A stretch of 64,000 nt of DNA from Sympetrum striolatum. Taxonomy: Eukaryota > Arthropoda > Insecta > Odonata > Libellulidae. Shown one piece after another: positions 32,479-44,506 of this stretch. The position numbers and the translations under genes are program-made. Under the pieces are notes generated by a model. The model was not told where the DNA came from. It saw nothing but the letters and a program-made list of their open reading frames with translations, and did not search any database. The stretch is taken from NCBI GenBank assembly GCA_947579665.1, contig OX388348.1, positions 16,120,001 to 16,184,000 of the forward strand. Reading direction: 5' to 3'. Positions within the stretch are counted from its first letter, which is position 1. Each line of letters starts with the position of its first letter.

Positions 32479-32511
<33 letters not shown>

Positions 32512-33412
32512 GTAAAAACATTTGTGGGCGCTCTATCTTAAAAAGTGATTATCCGATCATTTTCAAAATTCATATGTAGTATTTTCCTAACAATGCCAAG
32601 AGTTGATTAGTTTTTGGTGAATATCGCTTAACCGAAAATTGCGATTTATCCGGAACAAAAGTTCGATTCTTAAATATCTCAGTAAGAATGCAAAATAGGT
32701 ATATACAATTATAAACAAAAGTTAGATAATGTACTTTACTACAACTTTTGTATTAATTATTTTATCGTAACACTGATTGTTTAGGAGTTATTCTTCAATA
32801 ATGGTTAACCGGAAGTTGTTGTTTATCCAGAAATGGAAGTTTTTCATACATATCTCTGTCAAAATGCAATGTATGAATAAAGTTTACACACAAAAGTTAT
32901 AGAAAATGTATTTAAGTATAACCTTTGTATGAAACATTTTTTCGTAACACTGATTGTTTAGGAGTTATTCTTCAATAATGGTTAACCGGAAGTTGTTGTT
33001 TATCCAGAAATGGAAGTTTTTCATACATATTCATATATATTTCATACATATTAGTCAGAATGCAAATTAGGTATATACATTTACGTACAAAAGTTATAGA
33101 AAATCTATTTTACTACAACTTTTGGATTAATTATTTTATCGTAACACTGATTGTTTAGGAGTTATTCTTCGATAATGGTTAACCGGAAGTTGTTGCTTAT
33201 CCAGAAATGGAATTTTTTCATACATATCTCTGTCAGAATGCAATTTAGGTATATACAATTATGTACCAAAGTTATAGATAATGTATTTTACTACAAATGT
33301 TGTATGAAACATTTTCATGTAACACTCGTTGTTTTGGAGTTATTTGTATATTACCGGCATAGGTTTCTGTTTTCAATAAATACGGAGAAAGTCATGTGCT
33401 GACCACATCAGA
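32346..33412 (-). mobile_element. Hairpin-ended Helentron-like element, subfamily B copy 1
   Basis: The minus strand starts TCTGATGTGGTCAGCACATG and ends with the TAC-loop hairpin ..TATAC TAC GTATA GGGAGAAAG. It differs from subfamily A in its body. A short GT tract (32473-32512) is followed by units of about 177 bp starting at 32767, 32944, 33141 and 33319, each with GGTTAACCGGAAGTTGTTG or a worn form and GTAACACTGATTGTTTAGG. It is non-coding. Shared termini with a replaced core are expected if transposition depends only on the ends. Confidence 0.65.
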
Positions 33413-35154
33413 TTTTTTTATCTAATAGTTTGAACGTCAGTACTGATCATATAGGATCTCTAAATTTAAGGATTATCTGTATTATATATCAACTACTTAG
33501 TATATTAATATTCTCCATCGAATATCCGAAACTTTTAAGTTTCCCTTTGTATTTGCAGTCGAAAATTAAACTGTAATTAGTCCCTGTAGAGTTTTAAATT
33601 TTAGAGATAATTTATGTACCGTTTTTAAAAGCCGATGGTGTGAATTTCATGATTCCTTAACGTACAGGGATAAACTAGAAGTATTATGTAACGAACCACA
33701 CTGCATAGGAATTGAACGCATCAGTCGAAGGAAATTCTTCGACTAATATTTTTATAAAAATACATAAAAGCATATCCTATTCTATTTCCAATAATATATG
33801 TACCCTAAAAGTAAATAAGCCACCTTTTTACAAGATGATTGGTTTAAGATTAGTTAATTTTCGCACTTCGCATTGCTGTACAGAGATTGTGTTCACATTC
33901 GGGATATCAACTTTCATCATTATTTTATTAGCCATAACACTTGATCGACGACAGTAACCGCTTTAAAAAACCGGGAATGAAAAACTGAAAATGTTTTATC
34001 CTTTTATTGAAGACTAAATAAATTCGATTCTCTTTTTCATGCTAGGATATACAATTAACGACCTGAGCATCATTAATTTGATTTTATAGTATACCCAATT
34101 GACATCAAGCTATGAGAGTGAGAAAACCTCAAGTGATTAGAAATTAAGAGATTATATCTTTTAAAAAATTAACCTGCTTTCTGATTATTTATGAAAGATT
34201 CCTAATACAATTTACGAGGGCATTTATACTTCATCATAACATTATCCATCATTTTAGCTCCATATAAACACTCACTGGTGACTCTTTAACCTCTATCTGA
34301 AACTCGTTAACTTATTTCAATATGTTATTTGCTTGTCCACTATCTTTTTATCCACTGTCATTTAATTGATGATGGATTTCACAATTTCATTATTACTCCT
34401 CCTAGATCAACATTCTAATGCAAATTAAATGCACACTATCTTCCTGGGTATAACCATGATTATTGCTTCCGTAACGCATGAATAATGCTCGGCATATACT
34501 CCGATTAATTATCCCACTCAAATTATAGATCTGCTCATTGCACACCTCAAATGAATAAACATGCCGATATTGAGCAGATGAACATATCAGAGGAATGTCA
34601 AACACAAATATATTATCGCAGGTATATCGGCATGTGAAATTTAGATGATTTTTCGATAGGTAGCTGCTCGTCGCGTTGAAATTGACGGAAGCACCTCTGA
34701 AAACAATATAGTTTAAATTATCCAGGTCCTTATTTCTTTCTTAAATGATGTGTTTGATTAAATTTTCAGATAATTTTGAAACCAGACAGTGTAAGGTGAC
34801 CATAATAAAATATAATGGACTGACTTATAAGTCGAAAATGAATATAATTCTAATTAATGTAAATAATCTATAAATAAATTACATATTTAAGTAACTTAAT
34901 TATGGATCATTTAGAGTAAATTTCGAAATTAACTAATAACAACACTCACCATTGAGGCTTTTATAGTAAGAAAAGATAGGAAATATAATTATTTATTATA
35001 GGAATTCATATTATGTCTTAATTAAAATAAGATCTATCAAGAGAAGTAAGAACGTGGGTTTTTCTTTAGCAACCTTCAGTTGCAAAGATTTTTCCCCACA
35101 ATCTACTCTGTCTTTTTGTTTTAATTTAATTTATAATTATTCATATTATGACGA
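33413..35154. other. Intergenic DNA, no gene seen
   Basis: AT-rich non-coding sequence. Open frames at 33712-33957 (+) and 34402-34605 (-) show no domain and have the base composition of the surroundings. I see nothing further. Confidence 0.5.
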
Positions 35155-35234
35155 CATACGAGGTTAGGTGGAAGAGAGGCCCACTTGGGCCTAACCTCGC
35201 CAATAAAGGGTCAAATAAATAAATAAATAAATAT
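35155..35234 (+). mobile_element. LINE 3' end with hairpin, AATAAA and AAAT tail
   Basis: GAGGTTAGG (35160-35168) pairs perfectly with CCTAACCTC (35190-35198), and a CCCA..TGGG stem forms inside. AATAAA follows at 35202-35207 and then five AAAT units to 35234. Stem-loop, polyadenylation signal and a tetranucleotide tail are the classical 3' end of an arthropod non-LTR element. No protein-coding remnant is visible upstream, so the copy is heavily 5'-truncated. The family is not identified. Confidence 0.65.
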
Positions 35235-37796
35235 ACATCACATCAAAATTTGGGTCAATATAATTGGCATGAATAATCTAAAATAATATCCAATGATAAG
35301 AACAAATATATTTCTTAAATACCTTTTTTTCTGGAGGATAATCCAAAAACAAACAACCAATATTGGAAATGAAATTTTATAAAAGAAATGGATTGATATC
35401 GATTAGAATGATCTGAAATTATATTAAAAGTGCACTTTTCTCAAGAAGTTTGGTAGCATAAAATACTTTCTACAAAAGTGATACTGATATTTAACAACCT
35501 TCTAAGCAGACTCTAAGCCTTAATGTCGTATATCTCTCTCATCGGGAAGTGCATTGATATTTTTAGATGGAATTGCAATGTATTTATTTTGGAAAATTAA
35601 TAATGCATGAATATACGTATTAGCGATGAACATTTCACATCGACTCAAGTTAAAATTAGTTATTTTTAGACGGGACCTTAAAAAATCGAGAAGTTAGGAT
35701 ATCAGTATAATCCAAAATCGTTTATTTGCCTATTTTAAACTAATTTTAGTTAACATAATTCAATAATTTATACAATTTTATCTGGAAACAGAAATTGTTG
35801 GTAGCCCAAATATTAGGAAACGAGTTAAATATCCCCGTCGGAACAATAACTCCCAGGCATATCTGAGGCTGGCGAGACCCAGAGTGAATGTAAATTGAAT
35901 TTTCGTTCATCGAAGCATCATTCTAACAGTGTCCACGATCTTCAGATGGCCGTAATTAACGTTTTATATGCAAACGAAAACTTTATCCCGTCATATGTAT
36001 GCAAACCAATCGAGGTCTATAATTGACCTAGGAATCACAAACAAAAGACAACCGTAATTATGCTGCTCCCAGCGATCACTAAGGGACCGCGTGTACTGTG
36101 CTAATGGAACAATTGTAATTTCAAATTACGATTTATATTATCGCAGCGGACATGGGGACGCCATCGCAAAATTATCAAAACGAGCTTTAGGAGCCATGCA
36201 ACGCGTTCCGCTGAGGAAATTTTTGTGCTATTTTTACGGTGAAAGTATTTTACGTTAACTAGAAAAATTAAAAATATTATATTTTGGTAAACAAGGAAAT
36301 TACGTGGAAGAGAATGCCTCTTGACCAAAAAATCGCATAATCACAAATAACTTATCAATTTTGTGCACTACAAGTGGGCTTACACGCATGGTATTTAGCT
36401 ACAATGATAACAATACATTTGGCTTTAAATGGTTGGTCATAAAAATATCACTGAAACACCGAGACAAACACCAAAAAAAACGAAAATTGATTAAAGATTC
36501 TTACTATCGCCATGAAATATTGTTTTCAAACCCCCTGACGACCAATGCGATTGTTGAATCCAAGCTCATACATTTCCATGTACAGTAAGAATAGCTTGGG
36601 ATTTTAGGTGTGTATATTAAAGGGTATTTACTTCATTGCACGACCGACAACTTTAATTGAATCTACTTTTGTATTCCCCGAAGCGAATCAACTGGCGCTT
36701 CAGCTATTTTAAATATAATTTTAAAATAGTCAACATTATAGATGATATTTTTGGGCAATTTTCTCAAATATATACAGATCATCCAGCATTTTAATTTTTA
36801 GCGAAGCCATACAATATTATTTTTTCCCTGTCGTCACTTTGCTGCACTGACAAAATTTTAATTAACATTCCGGGAGCATATTTTCCTCCTTCCTCAAAAA
36901 ATTGCCAAACAGATCGTAGGTTACTTTAATCAAGCTTCATTTGGTTGTTTTATAATAAAGAAACTCTCAAGGAAGTTGCACAAAAATTAAGTTGCGTAAT
37001 TATCTACTTTATGCCTGAATATCCGCGTCAATTCCACTCCCTGTCTCTAACAGTAACTTAAATTAATAGGAATGCAGATGAGACTTGTTATACCTACTCA
37101 TAGACATTAAAACATCAGTTCTGTGCTCAGTGTACAGAAGGGATAATTGAAATGACAGGCAACATTCGAGTGAATGATTCCACTACACAAACTCATATTA
37201 CACTTCCTTCGGGAATGGAGAAACCACACTTAGACGACTGTGTTCTTAATGACAAGAAAACATTCTATCATTGGACAAGATGGCAAGGAACCAAGAAAAA
37301 CACCATCTCCGTTGTCAAATGTACCCATTTGAGGACATCAGAAAAATTCATATAAATGATTGAATTAATTGAACGAGGAAACATGCATAATGTTAAAGGA
37401 AATATGAATTTCAAGATTATGCGATACGGAATAGTATTTAATAAGGAACAATAATAAGTAACTATTACTGTTTCTATAGCTCAAGAGGTAAGGCGGTATC
37501 CCAATTGATTCTGCATCATCTTCAGAAAACGTAATTCTGATTTTTTTTAATAACTGCTCTTTTGCCCTTAAATGGTTATAAAGGAGTTTTAAAAATCATT
37601 ATTAGAAAATTTGTGATAAATGAGAGGGAGAAAGAAAGAGATTTTCTAGAAAATCTATTATTAAATCCTTAAGAAAATTTCCATGGGATTACTAATCGCA
37701 CATTTCTTCAGAAATGGCCATTATGACGCATTGCATCGTTAAATTAATGTTGAAACATATTTCTTCGCAATGTTCTCTATGATTATAAATCGTTAT

Positions 37797-37875
37797 AATA
37801 ATAATATCAATCGTCTTTATTTGGGCGAGATTGAGACTAAAAGTCTCTTTTTCCATCTAACCCAAATTTTTATGT
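37797..37875 (-). repeat. Dispersed retroelement 3' end (family B)
   Basis: On the minus strand: GGGTTAGATGGAAAAAGAGAC, then TTTTAGTCTCAATCTCGCCC, AAATAAA and an ATTATTATT tail. This is the best preserved terminal hairpin of the family (GAGACT/AGTCTC around TTTT). Only the last 80 bp or so are present. Confidence 0.55.
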
Positions 37876-38619
37876 CGTTTTAAAAAATATTTAATATATT
37901 TGAAATGTTTAATTTCGGAACCATTTTATAATAAATTATGATTTAGAACATATTTCACTGGAGTCAACAGTCTCGATATACTTTATGTTTACGTACAGAG
38001 AAGGCTCTATTGCAAGTAACGTATGTATGGGTACTTCTCGAGCGTTAGCCAAAAGACTTCGCAATTAATTTTACAGGTTGAATATTTTATTCTTTGTTTT
38101 AAGTGAGCAATTTCATTATAAAAATAATTGATTTCCATAAAAAAACATAAACCATTAGTAGGCTGTACTACTTCGATGAACTCTCATGCCGTATTCTATT
38201 TCCAATTATCCATCGTTTATCACTGTTGTATCGTATACGGATTTCTCTTAAAACAGTTAATAATTTTCTACATTCCCTTTTATCAAGCAAATACCACGAG
38301 TCTCTTTGCTTGATGTATTTTTTAATTCATTAAAAAGATTTTATTCGGTGTTGCTTTCCAATTAAAGAATTTATATTATCCTCGTCATTTTCTTCCTTCA
38401 TTTCATATCCATACTTATAGAATAGAATTTAAGTTTAATTTTGTTGTATCCAAAATATAATCAGAATAATATACAAATAAAACATGATACAGATCGAAAA
38501 AATTAATGAAAAAAAAAGAATTACAAATACAAAATACAAAATACAAATACGATATTGCATCTGCCAATAAATGGCTTACAAAACAATATAATACAAAATT
38601 TACTTAACAATTGGTAGGT

Positions 38620-38850
38620 TTCGCAGGTTTTTCACACCCCACTTCTTGCGGGTGTTTTCCTGCAGCGGTAATTTATTTTTCCTAAGCTAAACCTTAGGTT
38701 TTTAATCCAAAATTTTGATTTATTCTGTGTAGTCTTTTTAAGCAATTTGCTTTTTATGTATAGATGACGAAGGGTAAGACTTAAGAAGAGACTTAGAAGT
38801 CCAAATCTCGCCCTAATAAAATAAGTTTATTATTATTTTTATTATAGTAA
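38620..38850 (+). repeat. Dispersed retroelement 3' end (family B), longest copy
   Basis: Begins GTAGGTTTCGCAGG, continues TGCGGGTGTTTTCCTGCAG, TTTTTCCTAAGC and TTAGGTTTTTAATCC, then TAGATGACGAAG, GAGACTTAGAAGTCC (a worn hairpin), AAATCTCGCCC, TAATAAAATAAG and a TTATTATT tail ending near 38850. It links the interior (shared with 1140-1245) to the terminus (shared with 2366, 17815 and 37797). About 230 bp with no coding sequence, so either a SINE or a LINE 3' UTR. Confidence 0.55.
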
Positions 38851-40343
38851 AATATTATCACAAACTAAAATTTTCCTAGAGAAGAAGGAGGGCATTGAAC
38901 TTTTCTTGGCAAAAAGAATATAAAATTTAAGCTTTCAAATTAAAAATAAGTTCAGATAAGCCATTAGCGTAGGTTCTTAGTAATCGCACCTCTATTCAGA
39001 AACTTTATTGCGAAGCTTTCCATTGCCTCTCTTAAAAAATGATAGGAGTTACAACGAAAAAAAGGCAACTCCACAAAAAGTGCTAAACAATAGTAACAAT
39101 TAATACAGAACTCACACCGAGGCGGAAGTCACAGCGTCGCATGGAAAACAAAACGCCAAAATTGACGCGGAGGTATTTTCGAATGAAGAGACGGAATAAG
39201 AGAGTGAAGGGAATCAGAGAATAAACTGGAAAAGGGATAACTGATGAAAACAGAAGAGGAGGGGCCTACTGATGCAAAGGAGCGGACAGGTTAACTTTTC
39301 GGAGGCACAAAGTCGTTACACAAGATTAAAAGCAAATTGAGTCTACGTCTGTCGACGTTTCTTTCTCGATGGCACACACACCCTCTAAATCAACTTTTTT
39401 TGCTTTTCCAAATCCCCACCCCGACGGCGCGTTGGATGAGGTCTGTGCCGCCGAGACGCGATGATTTTCAAACGTCGAGAAATGAGATGGTGATGGGGTG
39501 ATTGGTAGGGACGAAACAAATCAAAACTAGGCCTTTGACAAAAAACGCGCGGTGGAGAATTTCGATGTTGATATTAAAATGAGATTATACCCTTCGCCCG
39601 AATGCGAATATTTTTCTTTAATTTTCATCTCCACCCGTGGATTAAATGAGGAAATGTTTGATCTGCATTTTTCGGCATATTTTATCCAAATTTTATTCAC
39701 TGATCCCTGCTTGGTCTCACGGGAAGATTTTCACCTTTGACCTTTCAATCTTAAAGTACAATTCTGGGAGAAATTAATTTAGCGAAACCGTAGAAAGGTA
39801 AAATGCAACCATTGAATCCATTGCTATTTTATGACAGAGATTACACTAAACGAACTTTTTCGAGAAATATTCTATAATTGATACTAAATTTATTAAGAGT
39901 ATTAAAGATGTAACCATCGTAACCTATAATTTTTACTCTATTAAATATGAAATCTAGATGATCAGGCGTTACTTTGTGGAAAGCCATTATCCGTCTAAGG
40001 GCCGTAAGAAAACTACAATCGAAATGCTGTTTTCTTCTTCTAAATTCTGTAAATTGGGTCAAATTATTATTCTAACTCAATTCTTTTGAAAATATGTAGC
40101 CTAAGTACGTAGGTATTACATTGGGATAAATATGTCCCTGTGGGAAACCTATCATTACAACACGACGAAAGATAAACTAACAAGAATTTTTCTAAATTCA
40201 TGGGACATATATGCCCCTTGGTCCTTTACATAAGGAAAAGAAAACTTGATATTAACTTGATAAACAAGGAAAATAGGTATAGGTAATTTGCACGAAATGG
40301 CGTGCTGCCAGGATAGATCCCGAATAGCTAGAGGGAATGTTCC

Positions 40344-40422
40344 GGCGGGATAGCTCAACGGACAGAGCACCTGACCTGCAATTGGGGGACAGGGGTACGA
40401 TTCCCGACCCCATATCCCGTCG
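40344..40422 (+). tRNA. tRNA-like cloverleaf (Ala-TGC-like), probably not functional
   Basis: GGCGGGA pairs with TCCCGTC as a 7-bp acceptor. TA, then GCTC..GAGC, form the D arm; CCTGA..TTGGG closes the loop CCTGCAA with anticodon TGC. The B box reads GGTACGATTCC, one change from consensus. The T-arm region does not fold normally: GGGGT/ACCCC leaves a 10-nt loop, and three to six extra bases precede the 3' acceptor strand. The acceptor stem extends outward by TTCCG/CGGAA to 12 bp, which a tRNA would not need. It could be a tRNA pseudogene, a SINE head, or a structured element of another kind. Confidence 0.35.
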
Positions 40423-41156
40423 GAATTTTTTCGAGTCTATTCTTCCTTGGTATTAACTTGATAAGTTATGATAATTAACAGCCAAAATTTTCTCCTTTTT
40501 ATTTTCTGTTAAAAATCATAATTGTAAATAAATAAATTCATACAACAGATGATGGAGCCCTTCCAGTGTTCCCAAGTCGTGGGCCTTAAAGAACCTTACT
40601 CATATTAATTACATAATTTAGAAAAAGTTTGATCATAAATATAGTAATTCATTATTCAAACCGCTCATTTTCACAGACTTCATACGTTTCACTCGAACAT
40701 AGTTCGCCTGCTGGGATTGTAATCTAATATTTTAGTTCTTCAGACACAATTCGTTCCACAGTTGTTTCTAACCTTGATTAAATTGACCTTGGTTCAATAA
40801 CACGTTTGACTTTCACTCCAATGAGATATATAATTACAATTACAATAACCTTGTTTTGCTTTTATTTTAGAAGTAATTATCATTCTATTCAACCATTTAT
40901 CCGTCGTAAAAGACGCAAAGAAATAAAGAATGGTATTTCTGTAGTACTTCAATATTAAAGAGTATTTTCAAGACCGAAAAAAAGTGAGCGTTATTTACTG
41001 TCCAAAATAATCACGCGCAAGGCGTCCTGTTTCCAATTGTTATAATGGTATGTCCGGATTTAGTCCGCAGTCGCGCCACCATAGGATGAATAAATACGGC
41101 ATCTTAAGGAACTACACGTGTATCACCGGACACATAAGATAAAGGGGCTTCATAAG
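40423..41156. other. Intergenic DNA, no gene seen
   Basis: AT-rich sequence between the tRNA-like fold and the piggyBac left end. A TAAATAAATAAAT run near 40526 may be a retroelement tail scar. Nothing else was recognised. Confidence 0.5.
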
Positions 41157-43622
41157 TTAACCCGCCGTTACTCGCGCGGAGTGTTTCTACACCCCAGCGT
41201 TTTCAATCAGCATCTATTTTTTAACGCTTAAGTTTATTGACCCCTTATTTTTAGCAGCTTCATTTTTTTATGTTCCCGATCTTTTCTGCAAAAATTGTGA
41301 TTTTCCTGCCATTTATTGCAGAAATATGACGCTTTTCATTTGATAATACTCCTATTTTTGGTTAATTTTCCGAAGTTCATGTTTTATTGATTATTTTACG
41401 GGTCATTATTAGAAGTTTTATGTTTATATTCATGTGTTCCATGATCAATGATCACTAAGTAAATGTTATAATTCATGAATGTTATTGGTAAGTACGTTGA
41501 TGTAATTTTATCTCACTTGTAATCTCTAATAATCCCTCTCACTATTTAGCTCCACGAAGATTTCCAAGAATAGGTTTCAGTTCTCAGGCCAGTTACCGAA
41601 TTTGAGATGATATTAAGTAGAAATTAAAATATAAGGAATTTATTTATTGTATTTGTTATTATGAATAAATGAAATATTACGGGGTGGACACCGTTGTCCC
41701 CTGTGGCAATGGAGCGTCGCCCTCAGCGCAAAAGAAGACCGAGCCCCTTTTTTTCTGAGGGAGCGCAGCCTTGTTTATTGCCCCCTACCGTTTATTCTGA
41801 TGGCACTTACGATCTTACTTTTCCGAGATATAACAATAAGGATTTGTTTCTACGGTCGCATGGCTAAAATAATTGTCGATTGACCGCGTCGAAGAAGAAA
41901 CACGGACAGTCCTTCTTGGGGTGCCGAAACTCGGGTGGAAAGATTTGGTCTCTCATTCTATTTTGTGGTGCCTTATACATTCGACATTTGCGAGTTAGTG
42001 TTCGAGTTTGTGCGATAACTTTACTCAGTGAAGAAAAGCAACGTAAAGGATGGAATGACTTTACTATTCTCCTGTGCTCTCTTCTATACTATTGGGAAAG
42101 TGTTTCTTCGTAAGTTTATCCATCTCCTCCTTCAATCCCGGTAACTAATTAGTAAGTGAGAATTTCTTATATCTCAATTATAACATTCTTTCGTCACTGT
42201 AGATGAAAAATTGATTTCTTTTCGAGGCAGATGTACTTTCCATCAATATTTACCCAACAAACAGGCCAAGAATGGGATAAGGATTTTCGCTCTTGTAGAT
42301 GCTGGCTTATACCAAAAACTTAGGAGTTAATGTTGGGGTTCAATCAGATGGTCCTTATTAACTCAGCAATAGTCTCAAGGACGTCGTAAAACGGACTGTC
42401 GGTCATACTGTGGGGACAGGGAGGAACGTGACTGCCGACAATTGGTTTCTAAGTGTGCCACTTTTAGAGGATTTATTCCAGGAAAGGTTGACGCTAGTCG
42501 GGACCATCCGTAAGAATAAAAAGAAACTCCCTCCACGAATTTTAAAAGTAAAAAATAGAGAGGAGTAAAGCAGCATGTTTCTCTTCAGGAAAAGCATGAC
42601 TCTGGTATAATATGTCCCAAAAAAGAAAAGGAATCTGTTGATCATTTCAAGTATGCACAAAGAAAACAGCATTGATGCGTCCACGGGCAAGAAACAGAAG
42701 CCTGAGGTAATAACATTTTATAATTCGACAAAAGACGGCGTCGATACTGTGGATGAAATTTGTGGGACTTAAAGCGTGGCAAGAAATACTTGAAGATGGA
42801 CTTTAGCAATATTTTACCATTTGCTAAACACTTTGGGTATTAATGTTTTTATTTTACATAGAAGCATATATCCAGACATCAGGATAAATAGGAGGATGAT
42901 CCTGAGAGAAATCGCTAAGGGGTTGACAAAACCCTTTATAATAAAGGAGGCATCGCAAAAAATTGCCTAAGGAACTAAAAAGAAAAGGAGATTTTGAGAG
43001 CCATCGACATCAGAGCCTCAAGAGAAGATTACAAAAGGAGGTAGTGGGCGATATGTTATATGTCCCAGGAATAAGGACATAAATACTAAACTGCATTGCG
43101 AATACTTCGATAAACGAATGCGTGCGAAGCACTTTGTTAAAATTTGTGAAGAATGTTTTAAAAATAATTATAAATAAGTCAAAGGATTTTCCATTGTTTA
43201 CTCCTTCAAGCCCGCTCGAAATATTTTCCTTCCCTTTTCAGCTTCATGACTGCGCTTCCCAAAACAAGCACTAAATCAGTTTCAAGATAGCATTAAATGG
43301 TGTTAGATGGGAAAAATAACTTTGTATAGTATCTTTAAGTATTTTCATAACTACAGAGGTATTTATTCGAGCGAAAAACTTTTCCATGTCTGAGATTATT
43401 ATTACTTATACCATTTTTCGGGGGTAATATTTTCAGTTACTTCTAAAATTAAAATTAAAAATTTCTTCATTAAACTTCTATGATATATCTAGAAGGCTTT
43501 CTAAACTATCCAGAGTACAATTAATCGTAAAAAAAGGATATCGAAGAAAGACCGGTGGGGTGTGAAAACACTCCGCGTGAGCATTCACGTCACAAAATTG
43601 AGTGCGAGTAATCGCGGGTTAA
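41157..43622 (+). mobile_element. Decayed piggyBac transposon
   Basis: Starts TTAA-CCCGCCGTTACTCGCG at 41157 and ends with an inverted match, CGAGTAATCGCGGG-TTAA, at 43622. The next inner block GGAGTGTTT(C/T)(T/A)ACACCCC is also mirrored, near 41178 and 43556. TTAA at both edges is the piggyBac target duplication, and the 2.47-kb length is normal for the superfamily. The interior carries a broken transposase (42160-43178). A second end-like sequence lies at 43898-43970, so the true right edge is uncertain. Confidence 0.8.
42160..43178 (+). pseudogene. piggyBac transposase remnant (DDE_Tnp_1_7)
   Basis: Recognisable pieces in order: VDE..ISFRGRC with the first catalytic Asp codon at 42202; P-KQAKNGI-IFALVDA with the second at 42298; NVTADNWF..VPLLEDL and LTLVGTIRKNK at about 42426-42520; YVPKKKRN, SIDASTGKK and GVDTVDE with the third Asp codon at 42743. 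A C-terminal Cys/His finger follows (CPRNKD, then H and CEEC), ending at the stop at 43178. The first two Asp codons are in one frame and the third in another, so at least one indel has occurred. In-frame stops lie near 42557 and 42611, and one is just after GVDTVDE. The first Cys of the finger has become Tyr. The N-terminal half upstream of 42160 is not recognisable, though an ATG opens at 41709. No active enzyme is expected. Confidence 0.85.
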
Positions 43623-43897
43623 ATTGAATTAATTTTTTACTTTAATTATTGCAAAATGTATGCTTACAAAGAATACGTTGATTACTACAAATATATTTCA
43701 TCTATAAGGTATGCGAGTCAAACCTTCGTTTTATTGTACAATTGTTTTGAATATTATTATTATTGAATAACTCATTAAAATTTTAAAAGTCGTAATATCA
43801 ACGTAAAATTTAGATATCAAATCCAAAAACGTCTATAAATGAAAACAGATAAAAATAATCATGAATGTTTTCGAAGATAACCGTGATAAATGAAAAA

Positions 43898-43970
43898 GTC
43901 CGGTAGGGTGTAGAAACACCTCGTGAGAGTAACCGCGTAACAAAGTAGGGCGCGAGTAACGACGGGTTAA
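43898..43970 (-). repeat. Second piggyBac-like terminal inverted repeat
   Basis: Reverse complement: TTAA-CCCGTCGTTACTCGCG, then a middle block, then GAGGTGTTTCTACACCCTACC. It matches the left end at 41157 at least as well as the nearer right end at 43622. The middle block resembles that of 43549-43622, while the left end lacks it. It is either the true right end with an internal copy at 43622, or a solo end or MITE next to the element. Confidence 0.6.
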
Positions 43971-44325
43971 GAATGATTTGAGGGAATACGAGTAATTGTG
44001 TTTAATTTATATTTAATAAATTTGAGGTCTTTATTGGTGAAAATATATCTTATTTAGATACATGGTGTTATGACAAAATGAAGAATTTGTTATTAACTAC
44101 AATAAACAAGATACTTCAATATACATGTTAACTATTAAGGAAAATGTGAATGTTTACAAGCATTCAATAATTTACAAAAAAATTGCAAACAAATTGTTAT
44201 AGCTAGCAATAGAATATCTAACGAATTTTTTGCATTCTATAATCGCTTACTACATATTTAGAATGATAATTAAGTGATTAAATTGCTCGTGCGTAGCTTC
44301 ATTGATATAGGTGGCGTTTAGGAAA
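43971..44325. other. Intergenic DNA, nothing seen
   Basis: AT-rich stretch between the piggyBac end and the Penelope-like insertion, with no recognisable feature. Confidence 0.5.
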
Positions 44326-44376
44326 ACTATAGTAATCATATTCTCGGGTTTCCAACCGGGCAGCGTCTCTCCATTC

Positions 44377-44419
44377 TGTCAACGTTTCGGCTACGCACAC
44401 TGCAGCCATCTTCAGGACT
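44377..44419 (-). ncRNA. Hammerhead-ribozyme-like motif, left arm
   Basis: This is an exact inverted copy of the motif in the right arm from the core CTGAAGA through GAAACGTTGACA, read on the minus strand. The base before GTC is A instead of T, so stem I has 3 bp here. The two motifs face each other on opposite strands, so any transcript through the element could alternatively fold into one long hairpin. Confidence 0.45.
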
Positions 44420-44463
44420 GAAGAAAAATTCGTCGTCTTATATAGGGGTCCGGAGAGAATGAA

Positions 44464-44506
44464 TGTCCTGAAGATGGCTGCAGTGTGCGTAGCCGAAACG
44501 TTGACA
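44464..44506 (+). ncRNA. Hammerhead-ribozyme-like motif, right arm
   Basis: TGTC then the core CTGAAGA (44468-44474), a stem II GGCT..AGCC with an internal loop, GAAA (44495-44498), then C-GTT and GACA pairing with TGTC as stem I. Stem III is minimal: AACGTT is self-complementary and could form between two copies, as described for Penelope-like hammerheads. An extra T sits between the core and stem II, and stem I is only 4 bp before mismatches, so self-cleavage is doubtful without a test. Confidence 0.5.

Larger units (their letters stand above)
35235..40339. other. Intergenic DNA with family B repeats, no gene seen
   Basis: Mostly AT-rich. It contains two family B fragments (37797-37875 and 38620-38850). 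The stretch 35820-36100 is GC-richer and holds several TAATTA/ATTAA sites, so it could be regulatory, but this is a guess. A GC-richer stretch also lies at 39300-39520. No coding exon was recognised. Confidence 0.45.

Noticed and set aside
37475..37520. tRNA A-box-like text TATAGCTCAAGAGGTAAGGC
   Set aside because: No anticodon arm or B box follows at a usable distance.
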